Shown here: piece after piece, positions 1 through 10,753 of the stretch | How positions within the stretch are numbered: the first letter of the stretch is position 1 | Layout of the letters: every line of letters starts with the position of its first letter | Source of the DNA: Nocardioides baculatus | Lineage (GTDB): Bacteria; Actinomycetota; Actinomycetes; Propionibacteriales; Nocardioidaceae | Assembly (NCBI RefSeq): GCF_016735675.1 | Contig: NZ_JAERSG010000006.1 | Coordinates: 62,001-126,000 of the forward strand | Length of the DNA: 64,000 bases | Reading direction: 5' to 3' | Made by a program: the position numbers and the translations under genes | Notes under the pieces: model-generated | Database searches by the model: none | Told to the model about the DNA's origin: nothing | The model's input: only the letters and a program-made list of their open reading frames with translations

Positions 1-209
1 TGACGACCGGGTCGCTGGTGTGGTGGACCCTCGGCTCGATGCTTGCCCTGACGATCGCGCTGACGTTCGTGCTGCCGCGCGTGCAGCGACCGCGCAAGAC
101 CGGCCTGGGCAACACCGGGCTGCCCGAGAACGCCGAGGTCGAGGGCCGGGTCGACGACGCCGAGGACCCTCTCCTCGAGCCGATGGAGGACCCGGCGACC
201 GGTCGCTGA
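1..209 (+). CDS. C-terminal end of membrane glycosyltransferase (WecA/MraY-like), partial
   Basis: The reading frame is open from base 3 and stops at 207-209, so only about 68 C-terminal residues are visible. They show one hydrophobic segment (WWTLGSMLALTIALTFVLP), a basic patch (RVQRPRK) and a hydrophilic acidic tail. This fits the last membrane helix and cytoplasmic tail of an undecaprenyl-phosphate N-acetylhexosamine-1-phosphate transferase. In many actinobacteria such a gene (wecA/rfe) directly precedes the atp operon, and the assignment rests mainly on that position. No catalytic part is in the window, so any membrane protein with this topology is possible. Confidence 0.45.
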   Translation, partial: TTGSLVWWTLGSMLALTIALTFVLPRVQRPRKTGLGNTGLPENAEVEGRVDDAEDPLLEPMEDPATGR

Positions 210-290
210 GGCCCGAATGGAGGTGCGGGTGGACTTTGTGATAGTTTTCACGAGCAGTCACCCAGACCACTGAGAGACAGGCCGCCGCCC
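210..290 (+). promoter_or_regulatory. probable atp operon leader/promoter region
   Basis: Eighty-one bases separate the glycosyltransferase end from the first atp-linked gene. They hold an AT-richer stretch around 234-250 (TTTGTGATAGTTTTCAC), unusual in this GC-rich context, and a purine-rich stretch AGAGACAGG (273-281) that may serve as a weak ribosome site for the ATG at 291. I cannot assign -35 and -10 boxes with confidence. The region is where a promoter for the operon would be expected. Confidence 0.3.
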
Positions 291-746
291 ATGACGACCG
301 AGTCGAAGACAGGCCCCCGCACCGGGGTGTCGCCGGTCCTCGGGGCTCTGGGCGCCGGGACCGTCGCGGTCCTCGTCCTCCTCGTCGTCGCCGGTCTCGT
401 CGACGGTCGACCGGGCGTCGTCGGCGCAGCGATCGGGGGAGTGCTGACCCTCGTGGTCTTCTCGTTCGGCCTCGTCGCCGTCGGTTTCGTCGCGCGCCTC
501 CTGCCGAGTGCCTCGATGCTCGTCGCGCTGATGACCTACCTGCTCCAGCTGTTCGTGCTCGCGCTCGTCGTGGTCGCCATCGACGGCGCCGGCGTGGGCG
601 CCGAGACCCTGTCGCGCGGCTGGTTCGCCGCTGCCGTCATCGTGGTCACGCTGACGTGGCTGGCGGGCCAGGCGGTCGCCGCCACCCGGCAGCGGATCCC
701 GGTCTACGACCTCCCGTCGGGGGCTGGACCCGGGGGTGAGCGATGA
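291..746 (+). CDS. small membrane protein, ATP synthase I-like
   Basis: The 151-residue protein has about four hydrophobic helices (roughly residues 14-36, 43-68, 74-97 and 110-131) and a short polar C-terminus. It is the first gene of the atp cluster and its stop overlaps the next start as ATGA (743-746), so the two are probably translationally coupled. Position and topology fit an AtpI-type accessory protein, a family linked to assembly of the F0 c-ring or to ion handling. The sequence itself has no signature I can name, so the function is inferred from context. Confidence 0.55.
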   Translation: MTTESKTGPRTGVSPVLGALGAGTVAVLVLLVVAGLVDGRPGVVGAAIGGVLTLVVFSFGLVAVGFVARLLPSASMLVALMTYLLQLFVLALVVVAIDGAGVGAETLSRGWFAAAVIVVTLTWLAGQAVAATRQRIPVYDLPSGAGPGGER

Positions 747-1000
747 CCGATTCCGCTGCTAGTGTGCGGGGCGCGATGGCTCGACAGCTTCCCCCGACGG
801 CCTCATCCGACGACTCTCCCAAGGGCGACCCCTGGCACGCCTTCGGCTACATCGTCTCGGGTGTGGGTGTCTACGGTCTCGCTGGCTGGGCGCTCGACCG
901 TTGGCTGGGAACGACCTTCCTCGTGGCGATCGGCATCCTGATCGGCGCCGGCTTCGGGATCTACATGACATATGCACGGTTCAACAAGGCAAGCCAGTAG
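743..1000 (+). CDS. AtpZ/AtpI family F0F1 accessory protein
   Basis: This is an 85-residue protein with two membrane helices (about residues 32-51 and 56-76), the second holding a glycine-rich IGILIGAGFGIYM stretch. The two-helix layout with a basic end (YARFNKASQ) is that of the AtpZ/AtpI family encoded just before atpB. The family is thought to aid ATP synthase assembly or cation supply. The start at 743 overlaps the upstream stop by 4 nt. A second in-frame ATG at 776 (residue 12) is a possible alternative start. atpB follows after 12 bp. Confidence 0.65.
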   Translation: MTDSAASVRGAMARQLPPTASSDDSPKGDPWHAFGYIVSGVGVYGLAGWALDRWLGTTFLVAIGILIGAGFGIYMTYARFNKASQ

Positions 1001-1012
1001 GAGACTGACTCG

Positions 1013-1810
1013 ATGTTCGGCATCACGATGGCTGAGTCCGGCGGCACGTTCGAGGCCCCCGGACCCAACAGCTTCGACTTCTCCGAGGTCCCGCTGTTCC
1101 ACCTCGGCGGCCTTGCGGTCACCAAGCCCATGGTCCAGCTGCTGCTCGGTGCCCTCATCGTGTTCGTGTTCTTCTACGCCGCCGCCCGCCGCGCCACCCT
1201 GGTGCCCGGTCGCCTCCAGTTCGCCGGCGAGGCCGCCTACGGCATGGTCCGCAACTCGATCGGCCGCGACATCATCGGCAGCAAGGACTTCGCCAGGTTC
1301 GTCCCCTACCTGGTGACGATCTTCTTCTTCCTGCTGATCAACAACGCGTTCGCCTCGATCCCGGCGATCCAGTTCCCGACGTTCTCGCGGGCCTCCATGG
1401 CCTACGCGCTCGCCGGTCTGAGCTGGGTCATCTACAACGGCGTCGGCATCCACAAGCACGGCCTGATCGGCTACCTCAAGCTGCAGAGCGTCCCGTCGGG
1501 CGTGAGCCCGGCGATGTACCCGCTCCTGGTGCCCCTGGAGTTCTTCTCCAACATCCTGGTCCGCCCCGCGACGCTGGCGCTGCGACTCTTCGCCAACATG
1601 TTCGCCGGGCACCTGCTGCTCATCCTTTTCTCGACCGGCGGCCTGTTCCTGCTCGAGTACGGCGGCATCGGCTACGTCGCCGGCCCGCTCGCTTGGGTGC
1701 TCGCGATCGCGATCTCGTTCCTCGAGCTCCTGGTCCAGTTCCTCCAGGCCTACGTCTTCACCCTGCTCAACGCGATGTACATCTCCGGTGCACTCGCCGA
1801 CGAGCACTGA
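1013..1810 (+). CDS. atpB: ATP synthase F0 subunit a
   Basis: Subunit a forms the two proton half-channels beside the c-ring in the membrane. The 265-residue protein has the usual row of hydrophobic helices. It carries the conserved block LRLFANMFAGH, with the essential arginine at residue 191, followed by FLELLVQFLQAYVFTLL near the C-terminus, the conserved helix carrying channel glutamate and glutamine residues. Length is typical for actinobacteria. It lies 12 bp after the AtpZ-like gene and 76 bp before atpE, in standard F0 order. No missing key residue was noticed. Confidence 0.97.
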   Translation: MFGITMAESGGTFEAPGPNSFDFSEVPLFHLGGLAVTKPMVQLLLGALIVFVFFYAAARRATLVPGRLQFAGEAAYGMVRNSIGRDIIGSKDFARFVPYLVTIFFFLLINNAFASIPAIQFPTFSRASMAYALAGLSWVIYNGVGIHKHGLIGYLKLQSVPSGVSPAMYPLLVPLEFFSNILVRPATLALRLFANMFAGHLLLILFSTGGLFLLEYGGIGYVAGPLAWVLAIAISFLELLVQFLQAYVFTLLNAMYISGALADEH

Positions 1811-1886
1811 TCCACCCCGTACGACCGCTCGACCCCTTGTCTGCACCACCAACACCTGAAGTAGTACCGAACGAAAGGAACTCACC

Positions 1887-2105
1887 GTGAACGGTGAACT
1901 CAACGGCTCGCTCAACATGATCGGCTACGGTCTGGCGGCCATCGGCCCCGGTATCGGTATCGGCCTGATCTTCGCGGCCTACATCTCCGGTGTCGCCCGT
2001 CAGCCGGAGGCCCAGAGCCGCCTGCAGTCGATCGCCATCCTGGGCTTCGCGCTCGCCGAGGCGCTCGCGATCATCGGTATCGCTCTCGCGTTCGTCCTGA
2101 ACTGA
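1887..2105 (+). CDS. atpE: ATP synthase F0 subunit c
   Basis: Subunit c is the rotor-ring proteolipid. The 72-residue protein is a hairpin of two helices joined by the polar loop RQP (residues 38-40). Helix 1 has the glycine motif GPGIGIG (20-26), and helix 2 carries the proton-binding carboxylate Glu58 in [12 protein letters not shown]. The sodium-type pattern of extra ligands is not evident, so proton coupling is expected. The start is GTG at 1887, supported by a purine-rich GAAAGGA (1873-1879) just upstream. In actinobacteria this subunit is the diarylquinoline target. Confidence 0.97.
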   Translation: MNGELNGSLNMIGYGLAAIGPGIGIGLIFAAYISGVARQPEAQSRLQSIAILGFALAEALAIIGIALAFVLN

Positions 2106-2127
2106 CGCTGGCCCTCCACTGACCTAG

Positions 2128-2717
<590 letters not shown>

Positions 2718-2718
<1 letters not shown>

Positions 2719-3512
2719 TGATGCGAGGTGCGTCCGCGGACGCCTACGCCGCAGCCGCCGCCGTGCTTCCGGGCACCGGTGACCTGGGCCGGGTGGGCCG
2801 GGACCTGTTCGGGACGGCGGACCTGCTCCGCTCCGAGCCGGGCCTGCGCCGTGTCGCCACCGACGTGTCGCTGCGCGGCGAGGCCAAGGCCGACCTGCTC
2901 CGCGGCGTGCTCGGCGACAAGGTCTCCTCCGAGGCCCTGGACGTCGTCGCCACGGCGGTCGCCCAGCGGTGGACCTCGGGCCGCGACCTGAGCGACGCCC
3001 TCGAGCAGCTCGGCGTGGTCGCCACGGTGCGCTCCACCGGCAGCGACGCCAGCCGTCTCGAGGACGAGGTCTTCGCGGTGGGCCGGCTCGTCCAGGCCAA
3101 CCCGGAGCTGCGCGACGCGCTCTCCGACCCGGCCCGGAGCCGTGCCGACAAGGCGGCGCTGGTCGACGGCCTCCTCGGCGACAAGGTCCTCCCCGCCACC
3201 GTGGCGCTCGTGCAGCAGTCGCTGTCCGGGAGCCACCGCACGGTGGCCGTGGCGCTCGCCGACTACCAGAAGATCGCGGCGGAGGTCCGCGGCGAGGGAG
3301 TGGCGACGGTCCGCGTCGCCCGCCCGCTCGCCGATGCGGACCGTGATCGTCTCGCCACCGCGCTCGCGCGTACCTATGGTCGTGACGTGCACCTCAACGT
3401 GGTCGTCGACCCGGACGTCCTCGGTGGCATCCGCGTCGAGATCGGCGACGACGTCATCGACGGCACGGTGTCGAGCCGCCTCGACGACGCCGGCCGCCGC
3501 CTCGCCGGCTGA
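2718..3512 (+). CDS. atpH: ATP synthase F1 subunit delta, duplicated N-domain
   Basis: Delta sits on top of the F1 head and anchors the peripheral stalk. At 264 residues it is far longer than the roughly 177-residue E. coli protein. Two related helical segments are visible, about residues 20-95 and 115-190, each containing a KAxLxxGxLGDKV pattern, followed by the C-terminal stalk-binding domain. A doubled N-terminal domain is known in actinobacterial delta and b-delta proteins. Translation may begin at the ATG at 2718 or the adjacent ATG at 2721. The first overlaps the atpF stop. Confidence 0.94.
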
Positions 3513-3572
3513 CGCCACCACCGAACATCCCAGAACTTTTCGAGCAGCAGACCCAGAGAACAGGTGAATGAA

Positions 3573-5213
3573 ATGACGGAGCTGTCCATCCGTCCGGACG
3601 AGATCCGGGACGCGCTTCAGCGCTTCGTGTCGGACTACAAGCCCGACTCGACGGCCAAGGAAGAGGTCGGCACGGTCGTGGAGGCTGCCGACGGCATCGC
3701 CCGCGTGAGCGGCCTCCCCTCGGTAATGGCCAACGAGCTGCTCGAGTTCGAGGACGGCACGCTCGGCATCGCGCTGAACCTCGACACCCGCGAGGTCGGT
3801 GTCGTGGTCCTCGGCGACTTCGACAAGATCGAGGAGGGCCAGACCGTGCGTCGCACGGGCGAGATCCTCTCGGTCCCCGTGGGCGAGAACTACCTCGGCC
3901 GCGTGGTCGACCCGCTGGGCCAGCCGATCGACGGCCTCGGCGAGATCGCCTCCGACGAGCGTCGTGCGCTGGAGCTCCAGGCTCCCGGCGTCATGGTGCG
4001 CAAGTCGGTGCACGAGCCCCTCGCCACCGGCATCAAGGCCATCGACGCCCTGACGCCGATCGGCCGCGGCCAGCGCCAGCTCATCATCGGTGACCGTGCG
4101 ACCGGCAAGACGACGATCGCGATCGACACGATCATCAACCAGAAGGCCAACTGGGAGTCCGGCGACCCGGACAAGCAGGTGCGCTGCATCTACGTCGCCA
4201 TCGGCCAGAAGGGCTCGACCATCGCCTCCGTGCGTGGCGCCCTCGAGGAGGCCGGCGCGCTGGAGTACACCACCATCGTCGCCTCCCCGGCGTCCGACTC
4301 CGCGGGCTTCAAGTACCTCGCCCCCTACACCGGCTCGGCCATCGGCCAGCACTGGATGTACGCCGGCAAGCACGTCCTCATCGTGTTCGACGACCTGACC
4401 AAGCAGGCCGAGGCCTACCGCGCCGTGTCGCTGCTGCTGCGTCGTCCGCCGGGCCGCGAGGCCTACCCGGGTGACGTGTTCTACCTGCACAGCCGGCTCC
4501 TCGAGCGCTGCGCGAAGCTGTCCGACGAGATGGGCAAGGGCTCGATGACGGGCCTGCCGATCATCGAGACCAAGGCCAACGACGTCTCGGCGTTCATCCC
4601 GACCAACGTCATCTCGATCACCGACGGCCAGATCTTCCTGCAGTCGGACCTGTTCGCGGCCAACCAGCGCCCCGCCATCGACGTGGGTGTCTCGGTCTCG
4701 CGCGTGGGTGGTTCGGCCATGACGAAGGCCATGAAGGCCGTCACCGGCTCGCTCAAGGTCGACCTGGCGCAGTTCCGCGCCATGGAGGCCTTCGCGATGT
4801 TCGCCTCGGACCTCGACGCCGCCTCGCGCCAGCAGCTCGACCGCGGCCAGCGCCTGATGGCCCTGCTCAAGCAGCCGCAGTACTCGCCCTACCCCGTGGA
4901 GGAGATGACCGTCTCCCTGTGGACCGGCACCTCCGGCCGTCTGGACAAGGTCCCGACCGACGACGTGCTGCGCTTCGAGAACGAGTTCCTGGACTACCTG
5001 CGCCGCAGCCACGAGGGCATCCTCGCCGGCATCCGCGAGACGCAGAAGTTCGAGGACTCCACCGAGGACCAGCTCGCGCAGGCCTACGACTCCTTCCTCG
5101 ACCAGTTCGAGACCTCCGACGGCCAGAGCATCAAGGCCGGCAAGGAAGAGCACGTCGCCCTCGAGGACGAGGACGTCGAGCAGGAGCAGATCGTCAAGCA
5201 GAAGCGGGGCTGA
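3573..5213 (+). CDS. atpA: ATP synthase F1 subunit alpha
   Basis: The 546-residue non-catalytic nucleotide-binding subunit forms the F1 hexamer with beta. The P-loop GDRATGKT is at residues 173-180. The conserved N-terminal motif [20 protein letters not shown] and the regions around SALPIIE-type turns are also present. I chose the ATG at 3573 over a GTG at 3564 because AGGTGA (3562-3567) is then a Shine-Dalgarno site 5 nt upstream and the protein begins [11 protein letters not shown], as in other actinobacterial alpha subunits. The acidic C-terminal tail resembles the extension seen in mycobacteria. Confidence 0.96.
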   Translation: MTELSIRPDEIRDALQRFVSDYKPDSTAKEEVGTVVEAADGIARVSGLPSVMANELLEFEDGTLGIALNLDTREVGVVVLGDFDKIEEGQTVRRTGEILSVPVGENYLGRVVDPLGQPIDGLGEIASDERRALELQAPGVMVRKSVHEPLATGIKAIDALTPIGRGQRQLIIGDRATGKTTIAIDTIINQKANWESGDPDKQVRCIYVAIGQKGSTIASVRGALEEAGALEYTTIVASPASDSAGFKYLAPYTGSAIGQHWMYAGKHVLIVFDDLTKQAEAYRAVSLLLRRPPGREAYPGDVFYLHSRLLERCAKLSDEMGKGSMTGLPIIETKANDVSAFIPTNVISITDGQIFLQSDLFAANQRPAIDVGVSVSRVGGSAMTKAMKAVTGSLKVDLAQFRAMEAFAMFASDLDAASRQQLDRGQRLMALLKQPQYSPYPVEEMTVSLWTGTSGRLDKVPTDDVLRFENEFLDYLRRSHEGILAGIRETQKFEDSTEDQLAQAYDSFLDQFETSDGQSIKAGKEEHVALEDEDVEQEQIVKQKRG

Positions 5214-5216
5214 CCC

Positions 5217-6119
5217 ATGGCTCTCTCGGTACGCGAGTACCGCGCGCGGATCAGGTCGACGGAGTCGATGAAGAAGATCACGCGTGCCATGGAGCTCATC
5301 GCTGCGTCCAGGATCATCAAGGCGCAGCAGCGGGCCCAGGCCGCAGCGCCGTACGCCCGTGAGCTCACCCGCGCGGTGTCGGCCGTGGCGACGTTCTCCA
5401 ACGTCGACCACGCGCTGACCCTCGAGCCGGAGGACCCCAAGCGGGCGGCGATCCTCATCGTCACCTCCGACCGCGGTCTGGCCGGTGCCTACTCCTCGAG
5501 CGTGCTCAAGGAGGCCGAGCGTCTCATCGAGAAGCTCAAGGGCGAGGGCAAGGACGTCGACATCTACATCTCGGGGCGCAAGGGCGAGGCCTACTTCAAG
5601 TTCCGCCAGCGCGCGATCGCCCAGGCATGGACGGGATTCTCCGACCAGCCGACCTACGACGTGGCTGCGGAGATCGGCGCCACCCTCATCGAGACGTTCC
5701 TCGACGAGGACGGCGTGGACGAGGTGCACGTGGTCTACACGCGCTTCCGGTCCATGCTGAGCCAGGAGCCCACCGCCGTACGCCTCCTTCCGCTGGAGGT
5801 CGTCGAGGGCACCGAGGCGCCGGAGAAGGACGACCTGCTGCCGCTCTACGAGTTCGAGCCGTCGCCCAGCGACGTGCTCGACTCGCTGCTGCCGCGCTAC
5901 GTCCAGAGCCGGATCTTCTTCGCCCTGCTGCAGGCGGCCGCCTCCGAGCTCGCCGCCCGCCAGAAGGCGATGAAGTCGGCCACGGACAACGCGGACGAGC
6001 TCATCAAGAAGTACAAGCGCATCGCCAACCAGGCCCGCCAGGCTGGCATCACACAGGAAATCAGCGAGATCGTCGGTGGCGTCAACGCGCTGGCCGACGC
6101 ACAAGCCGGGAGTGAATGA
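5217..6119 (+). CDS. atpG: ATP synthase F1 subunit gamma
   Basis: Gamma is the central rotor shaft. The 300-residue protein starts with the conserved N-terminal helix ([19 protein letters not shown]) and ends with the matching C-terminal helix ([20 protein letters not shown]), which together form the coiled-coil axle. The middle is a Rossmann-like domain with [13 protein letters not shown]. It is 3 bp after atpA and 3 bp before atpD, so the three are one transcription unit. Confidence 0.96.
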   Translation: MALSVREYRARIRSTESMKKITRAMELIAASRIIKAQQRAQAAAPYARELTRAVSAVATFSNVDHALTLEPEDPKRAAILIVTSDRGLAGAYSSSVLKEAERLIEKLKGEGKDVDIYISGRKGEAYFKFRQRAIAQAWTGFSDQPTYDVAAEIGATLIETFLDEDGVDEVHVVYTRFRSMLSQEPTAVRLLPLEVVEGTEAPEKDDLLPLYEFEPSPSDVLDSLLPRYVQSRIFFALLQAAASELAARQKAMKSATDNADELIKKYKRIANQARQAGITQEISEIVGGVNALADAQAGSE

Positions 6120-7579
<1,460 letters not shown>

Positions 7580-7580
<1 letters not shown>

Positions 7581-7984
7581 TGGCCGAGCAGACCGACAAG
7601 GTCCTCCAGGTCGAGCTGGTCGCTGCCGACCGGCTCGTCTGGTCGGGCCAGGCCACCATGGTCATCGCCCGCACGACCGAGGGCGACGTCGGCATCCTGC
7701 CCAACCACGCTCCGCTGCTGTCCTCGATCATCGAGGGCGTCGTGGACGTGCAGACGGTGGAGGGCGAGACCTGGGTCGCGGCCGTCGACGCCGGCTTCCT
7801 GTCGGTCGCCGACAACCGCGTCTCGATCCTCTCGGAGCGGGCGGAGATGTCGCACGAGATCGACCTCGAGCACGCGCGCGCCGAGCTCGAGCGCTGCAAG
7901 CAGGCAGGCGAGAACGACGACGAGGCGCAGGAGAAGGTCCGTCGCCTCGAGGCACGCGTGCGTGCCGCGGAGCGGGCTTCCTGA
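7580..7984 (+). CDS. atpC: ATP synthase F1 subunit epsilon
   Basis: Epsilon is the small rotor subunit that inhibits or couples F1. The 134-residue protein has the N-terminal beta-sandwich (GILPNHAPLLSSI motif, about residues 38-50) and an alpha-helical C-terminal tail rich in Arg, Glu and Ala. The start is taken at the ATG overlapping the atpD stop (TGATG), which gives the normal length. An upstream in-frame start would add residues absent from the family. A strong hairpin 27 bp downstream ends the operon. Confidence 0.95.
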
Positions 7985-8010
7985 CGAGCGTCTCCGCACG
8001 AGCGCTAGGG

Positions 8011-8042
8011 TGAGCGCACGAACCGTCTGGTTCGTGCGCTCA
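8011..8042 (+). terminator. atp operon terminator
   Basis: A perfect 14-bp stem, TGAGCGCACGAACC paired with GGTTCGTGCGCTCA, closes on a 4-base GTCT loop and is followed by a modestly T-rich TCTGTTGT. It starts 27 bp after the atpC stop and ends 28 bp before the next gene. This is the clearest intrinsic-terminator structure in the window. Confidence 0.85.
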
Positions 8043-8070
8043 TCTGTTGTCGTGGGGTCGAGGAGGCTGG

Positions 8071-8514
8071 ATGCCGGCCTGGGAATGGGCTCTCGACATC
8101 GTCGGGGCCTTCCTCCTCCTTGCGCTGCTCTACGGCATCTCGCTCATCGTCCGGCGTCGGTTCCTCGCCCGTCACGGTGGCACCTTCGAGCTCAGCTATC
8201 GGGTGCGGTCCGAGCACCCCGGCCGCGGCTGGCTGCTCGGCATCGGCCGCTACTCCGGTCAGTCGCTCGAGTGGTTCCGGATCTTCTCCCTCTCGCCGCG
8301 GCCCAAGCGGGTCTGGGCGCGCGAGCTGCTCGAGTACTCCGGGCGCCGCGCACCCGCCGGCACCGAGGAGATGTCGCTCTACGACGGCCACGTCGTCGCC
8401 TCGTGCCACTACGGCAGCGAGCCGCTCGAGATCGCGATGAGCGAGGCCTCGCTCACCGGCTTCCAGTCCTGGCTGGAGTCGGGTCCCCCCGGCACCGACT
8501 GGAACCGGCGCTAG
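8071..8514 (+). CDS. DUF2550 family membrane protein
   Basis: The 147-residue protein has one N-terminal membrane helix (about residues 6-25) followed by a basic, arginine-rich soluble domain with repeated aromatic residues (LEWFRIFSLSPRPKRVWARELL). Members of the DUF2550 family lie just after atpC in many actinobacteria and have no established function. The start at 8071 is set by a perfect AGGAGG (8061-8066) 4 nt upstream. A longer frame beginning with TTG at 8047 lacks such a site. The operon terminator separates it from atpC. Confidence 0.8.
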   Translation: MPAWEWALDIVGAFLLLALLYGISLIVRRRFLARHGGTFELSYRVRSEHPGRGWLLGIGRYSGQSLEWFRIFSLSPRPKRVWARELLEYSGRRAPAGTEEMSLYDGHVVASCHYGSEPLEIAMSEASLTGFQSWLESGPPGTDWNRR

Positions 8515-9497
8515 ACCGGACCGGTCGAGGCGCCCACGCGCAGCGCGACGGGCAGCTCGACGTCGTCGACGCGCTCGCCGGCGATGCGGGCCAGCACCGC
8601 CTCCGCGGTGGCCCGGCCCTTGTCGGCCAGCGGCTGGACGACGGTGGTGAGCTCGAGGTCGAGCCACGGGGTCGCGACGCCGTCGAACCCGCCGACGCTG
8701 AGGTCGCCCGGGACGTCGAGCCCGCGTCGCCGGGCCTCCAGCACGACGGCGGCCGCCTGCACGTCGCTCTGGCACACGATCGCCGTCACGTCGGGCTCGG
8801 TCGCCAGGTAGTCGGAGACCAGGGCCTGGGCCGCGTCGTGGTCGCTCGCGCACGCCCCGATGACCTCGGCCTGGGGGAAGACGTCACGCAGCCCGGCCTC
8901 GCGCCCGCGCTGGGGGTGGGACGGCTCGAGCGTCAGGGTGGCCACCCGGCGGTGGCCCAGGTCGTGGAGGTGCCGGGCCAGCGCCCGCGCGCCGCCACGG
9001 TGGTCGATGTCGATGAACGTGGTGCCCGGCCAGGCGGGGCCCTCGACGACGACCATCGGCACGTCGCGGGCCACGAGGTCGTCGTACGACGTCCAGGTCT
9101 CGCGACCGCAGATGTCGTAGATGACGGCGTCGAGGGGGAGACGGGCGTGCGCGGCGTCGTCGCCCATCAGCAGGAGGCCGAAGCCGGCGGCGTCGAGGAC
9201 CTCCGAGACCGCGTCGACCATCGGCAGTGCGGCCGGGTCACGGAACGCAGTGCTCAGCCGGCCGACGGCGATGCCGACCACGCCGCTGCGTCCGCGGCGC
9301 AGGTTGCTGGCCAGGGGGTTGGGCCCGGCGTAGCCCAGGGAGGCGGCGGCGGCGAGGACGCGCTCACGGGTGGCGTCGGAGACGGGCTTGTTGCCGGAGA
9401 AGGCGAGCGAGGTGGTCGACAGCGACACCCCCGCGAGCACGGCGACGTCGGCCATCGTGGGGGCTCGGTCGACGGGGTTCTCGACTGGACCGGGCAC
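8511..9497 (-). CDS. LacI family transcriptional regulator
   Basis: The 328-residue repressor has an N-terminal LacI helix-turn-helix (MADVAVLAGVSLSTTSLAFS, about residues 15-34), the hinge NPLASNLRRG, and a periplasmic-binding-protein-like sugar-sensing core. The GTG start at 9497 lies 7 nt after a -10-like TAGCCT (9510-9505), which suggests a leaderless transcript. An ATG at 9455 is the alternative and would begin at the helix-turn-helix itself. It diverges from an MFS permease and shares the intergenic operators with it, so it most likely controls that permease and itself. The inducer is unknown. Confidence 0.88.
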   Translation of the reverse strand: MPGPVENPVDRAPTMADVAVLAGVSLSTTSLAFSGNKPVSDATRERVLAAAASLGYAGPNPLASNLRRGRSGVVGIAVGRLSTAFRDPAALPMVDAVSEVLDAAGFGLLLMGDDAAHARLPLDAVIYDICGRETWTSYDDLVARDVPMVVVEGPAWPGTTFIDIDHRGGARALARHLHDLGHRRVATLTLEPSHPQRGREAGLRDVFPQAEVIGACASDHDAAQALVSDYLATEPDVTAIVCQSDVQAAAVVLEARRRGLDVPGDLSVGGFDGVATPWLDLELTTVVQPLADKGRATAEAVLARIAGERVDDVELPVALRVGASTGPV

Positions 9498-9514
9498 GGG
9501 GGAGAGGCTAGCAT

Positions 9515-9540
9515 CGAAACGATTCGATCGAAACGTTTCG
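9515..9540. promoter_or_regulatory. tandem LacI-type operators in divergent promoter region
   Basis: Two 12-bp boxes sit 14 bp apart centre to centre: CGAAACGATTCG (9515-9526, two mismatches from a palindrome) and CGAAACGTTTCG (9529-9540, perfect palindrome). Both have the central CG step and the shape of LacI/GalR operators. They overlap the presumed -35 area of the regulator promoter and lie 34 bp before the permease start. Simultaneous control of both genes by the LacI protein is the straightforward inference. Confidence 0.75.
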
Positions 9541-9573
9541 CTGACCGGTAGCGGGACCGTCTCCAGGAGTGCC

Positions 9574-10743
9574 GTGCCCACCCTCACCGCCGCCCGCAAC
9601 GCCGTCGGGCTGACGTTCTTCCTCAACGGGCTGGTCTTCGCCAGCTGGGTCTCGCGGATCCCCGAGGTGAGGTCGAGCTTCGAGCTCACCAATGGCCAGC
9701 TCGGCCTCGTGCTGCTGGCGATCGCGCTGGGCTCGGTGCTGGCGCTGCCGACCTCCGGCGCGGCGATCAACGCCCTCGGCACCGTGCGGATCGTCCGCCT
9801 CGGCGCCGTGGCCGCGACAGTCGGGATGCTCGCCGCCGCACTGGGACTGGGCCACGTCCTCGCCGTCACCGTCGTCGGGCTCTTCGTCTACGGCCTCGGC
9901 ATCGGCGTGTGGGACGTCGCGATGAACGTCGAGGGTGCCGAGGTCGAGCGCGGGCTCAACCGCACGATCATGCCGCGGTTCCACGCCGGCTTCAGCGGCG
10001 GCACCGTGGTCGGTGCGCTGCTCGGGGTGGTGCTGATCGAGCTCGGCGTCCCTGCCGTCGTCCACCTCGTCGGCATCGTGGTGCTGGCGATCGTGCTGAT
10101 CTTCCGTACCTCGCCGGCGTTCCTGCCGGTGCCCGAGCGCCACGAGGACGAGGAGCGTACGTCGGCCGCGCGGGCGTGGCTGGAGCCCCGCACGCTGCTG
10201 ATCGGTGTGATGGTCCTGGCCCTGGCGATGACCGAGGGCACCGCCAACGACTGGCTCGCCGTCGCGCTCGTCGACGGCCATGACGTCTCCCACGCGACCG
10301 GCGTCGCCGGCTTCGCGGTCTTCGTGCTGGCGATGACCGTCGGCCGGTTCGCCGGCACCGGCCTCATCGACCGCTTCGGCCGGGTCGTCGTGCTCTGGGG
10401 GACCATGGTGCTGGCCGGGGTCGGGGTGCTGCTGATCGTCTTCGCCGACCACCCCGTGGTGGTCGTGGTCGGCATCGTGCTGTGGGGCGTGGGCGCGTCG
10501 CTGGGCTTCCCGGTCGGGATGAGCGCCGCCGCCGACGACCCGCGGCGCGCGGCCTCGCGCGTCAGCGTGGTCTCGACGATCGGCTACGCCGCCTTCCTCG
10601 CCGGTCCGCCGTTCCTCGGCTTCGTCGGCGACGAGGTCGGCACGCTCAAGGCGCTGCTCGTGGTCGCGGTCCTGCTGATGCCGGCCGCCCTCGTCGTGCC
10701 GTCGGCGCGCGAGCAGCGCGTCCCCGTGCGCGCCGACGGCTAG
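9574..10743 (+). CDS. MFS permease, YbjJ-like
   Basis: The 389-residue transporter has about twelve hydrophobic helices. The opening GLTFFLNGLVFASWVSRIPEV is characteristic of the YbjJ-like branch of the major facilitator superfamily. The start is GTG at 9574, supported by AGGAG (9565-9569) 4 nt upstream. The longer frame would run through the operators and antisense to the repressor. The flanking LacI gene suggests a sugar or sugar-derived substrate, but nothing in the sequence shows which. Its TAG stop doubles as the start of the -10 hexamer of the next gene. Confidence 0.85.
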   Translation: MPTLTAARNAVGLTFFLNGLVFASWVSRIPEVRSSFELTNGQLGLVLLAIALGSVLALPTSGAAINALGTVRIVRLGAVAATVGMLAAALGLGHVLAVTVVGLFVYGLGIGVWDVAMNVEGAEVERGLNRTIMPRFHAGFSGGTVVGALLGVVLIELGVPAVVHLVGIVVLAIVLIFRTSPAFLPVPERHEDEERTSAARAWLEPRTLLIGVMVLALAMTEGTANDWLAVALVDGHDVSHATGVAGFAVFVLAMTVGRFAGTGLIDRFGRVVVLWGTMVLAGVGVLLIVFADHPVVVVVGIVLWGVGASLGFPVGMSAAADDPRRAASRVSVVSTIGYAAFLAGPPFLGFVGDEVGTLKALLVVAVLLMPAALVVPSAREQRVPVRADG

Positions 10744-10753
10744 CCTCGCGGGC

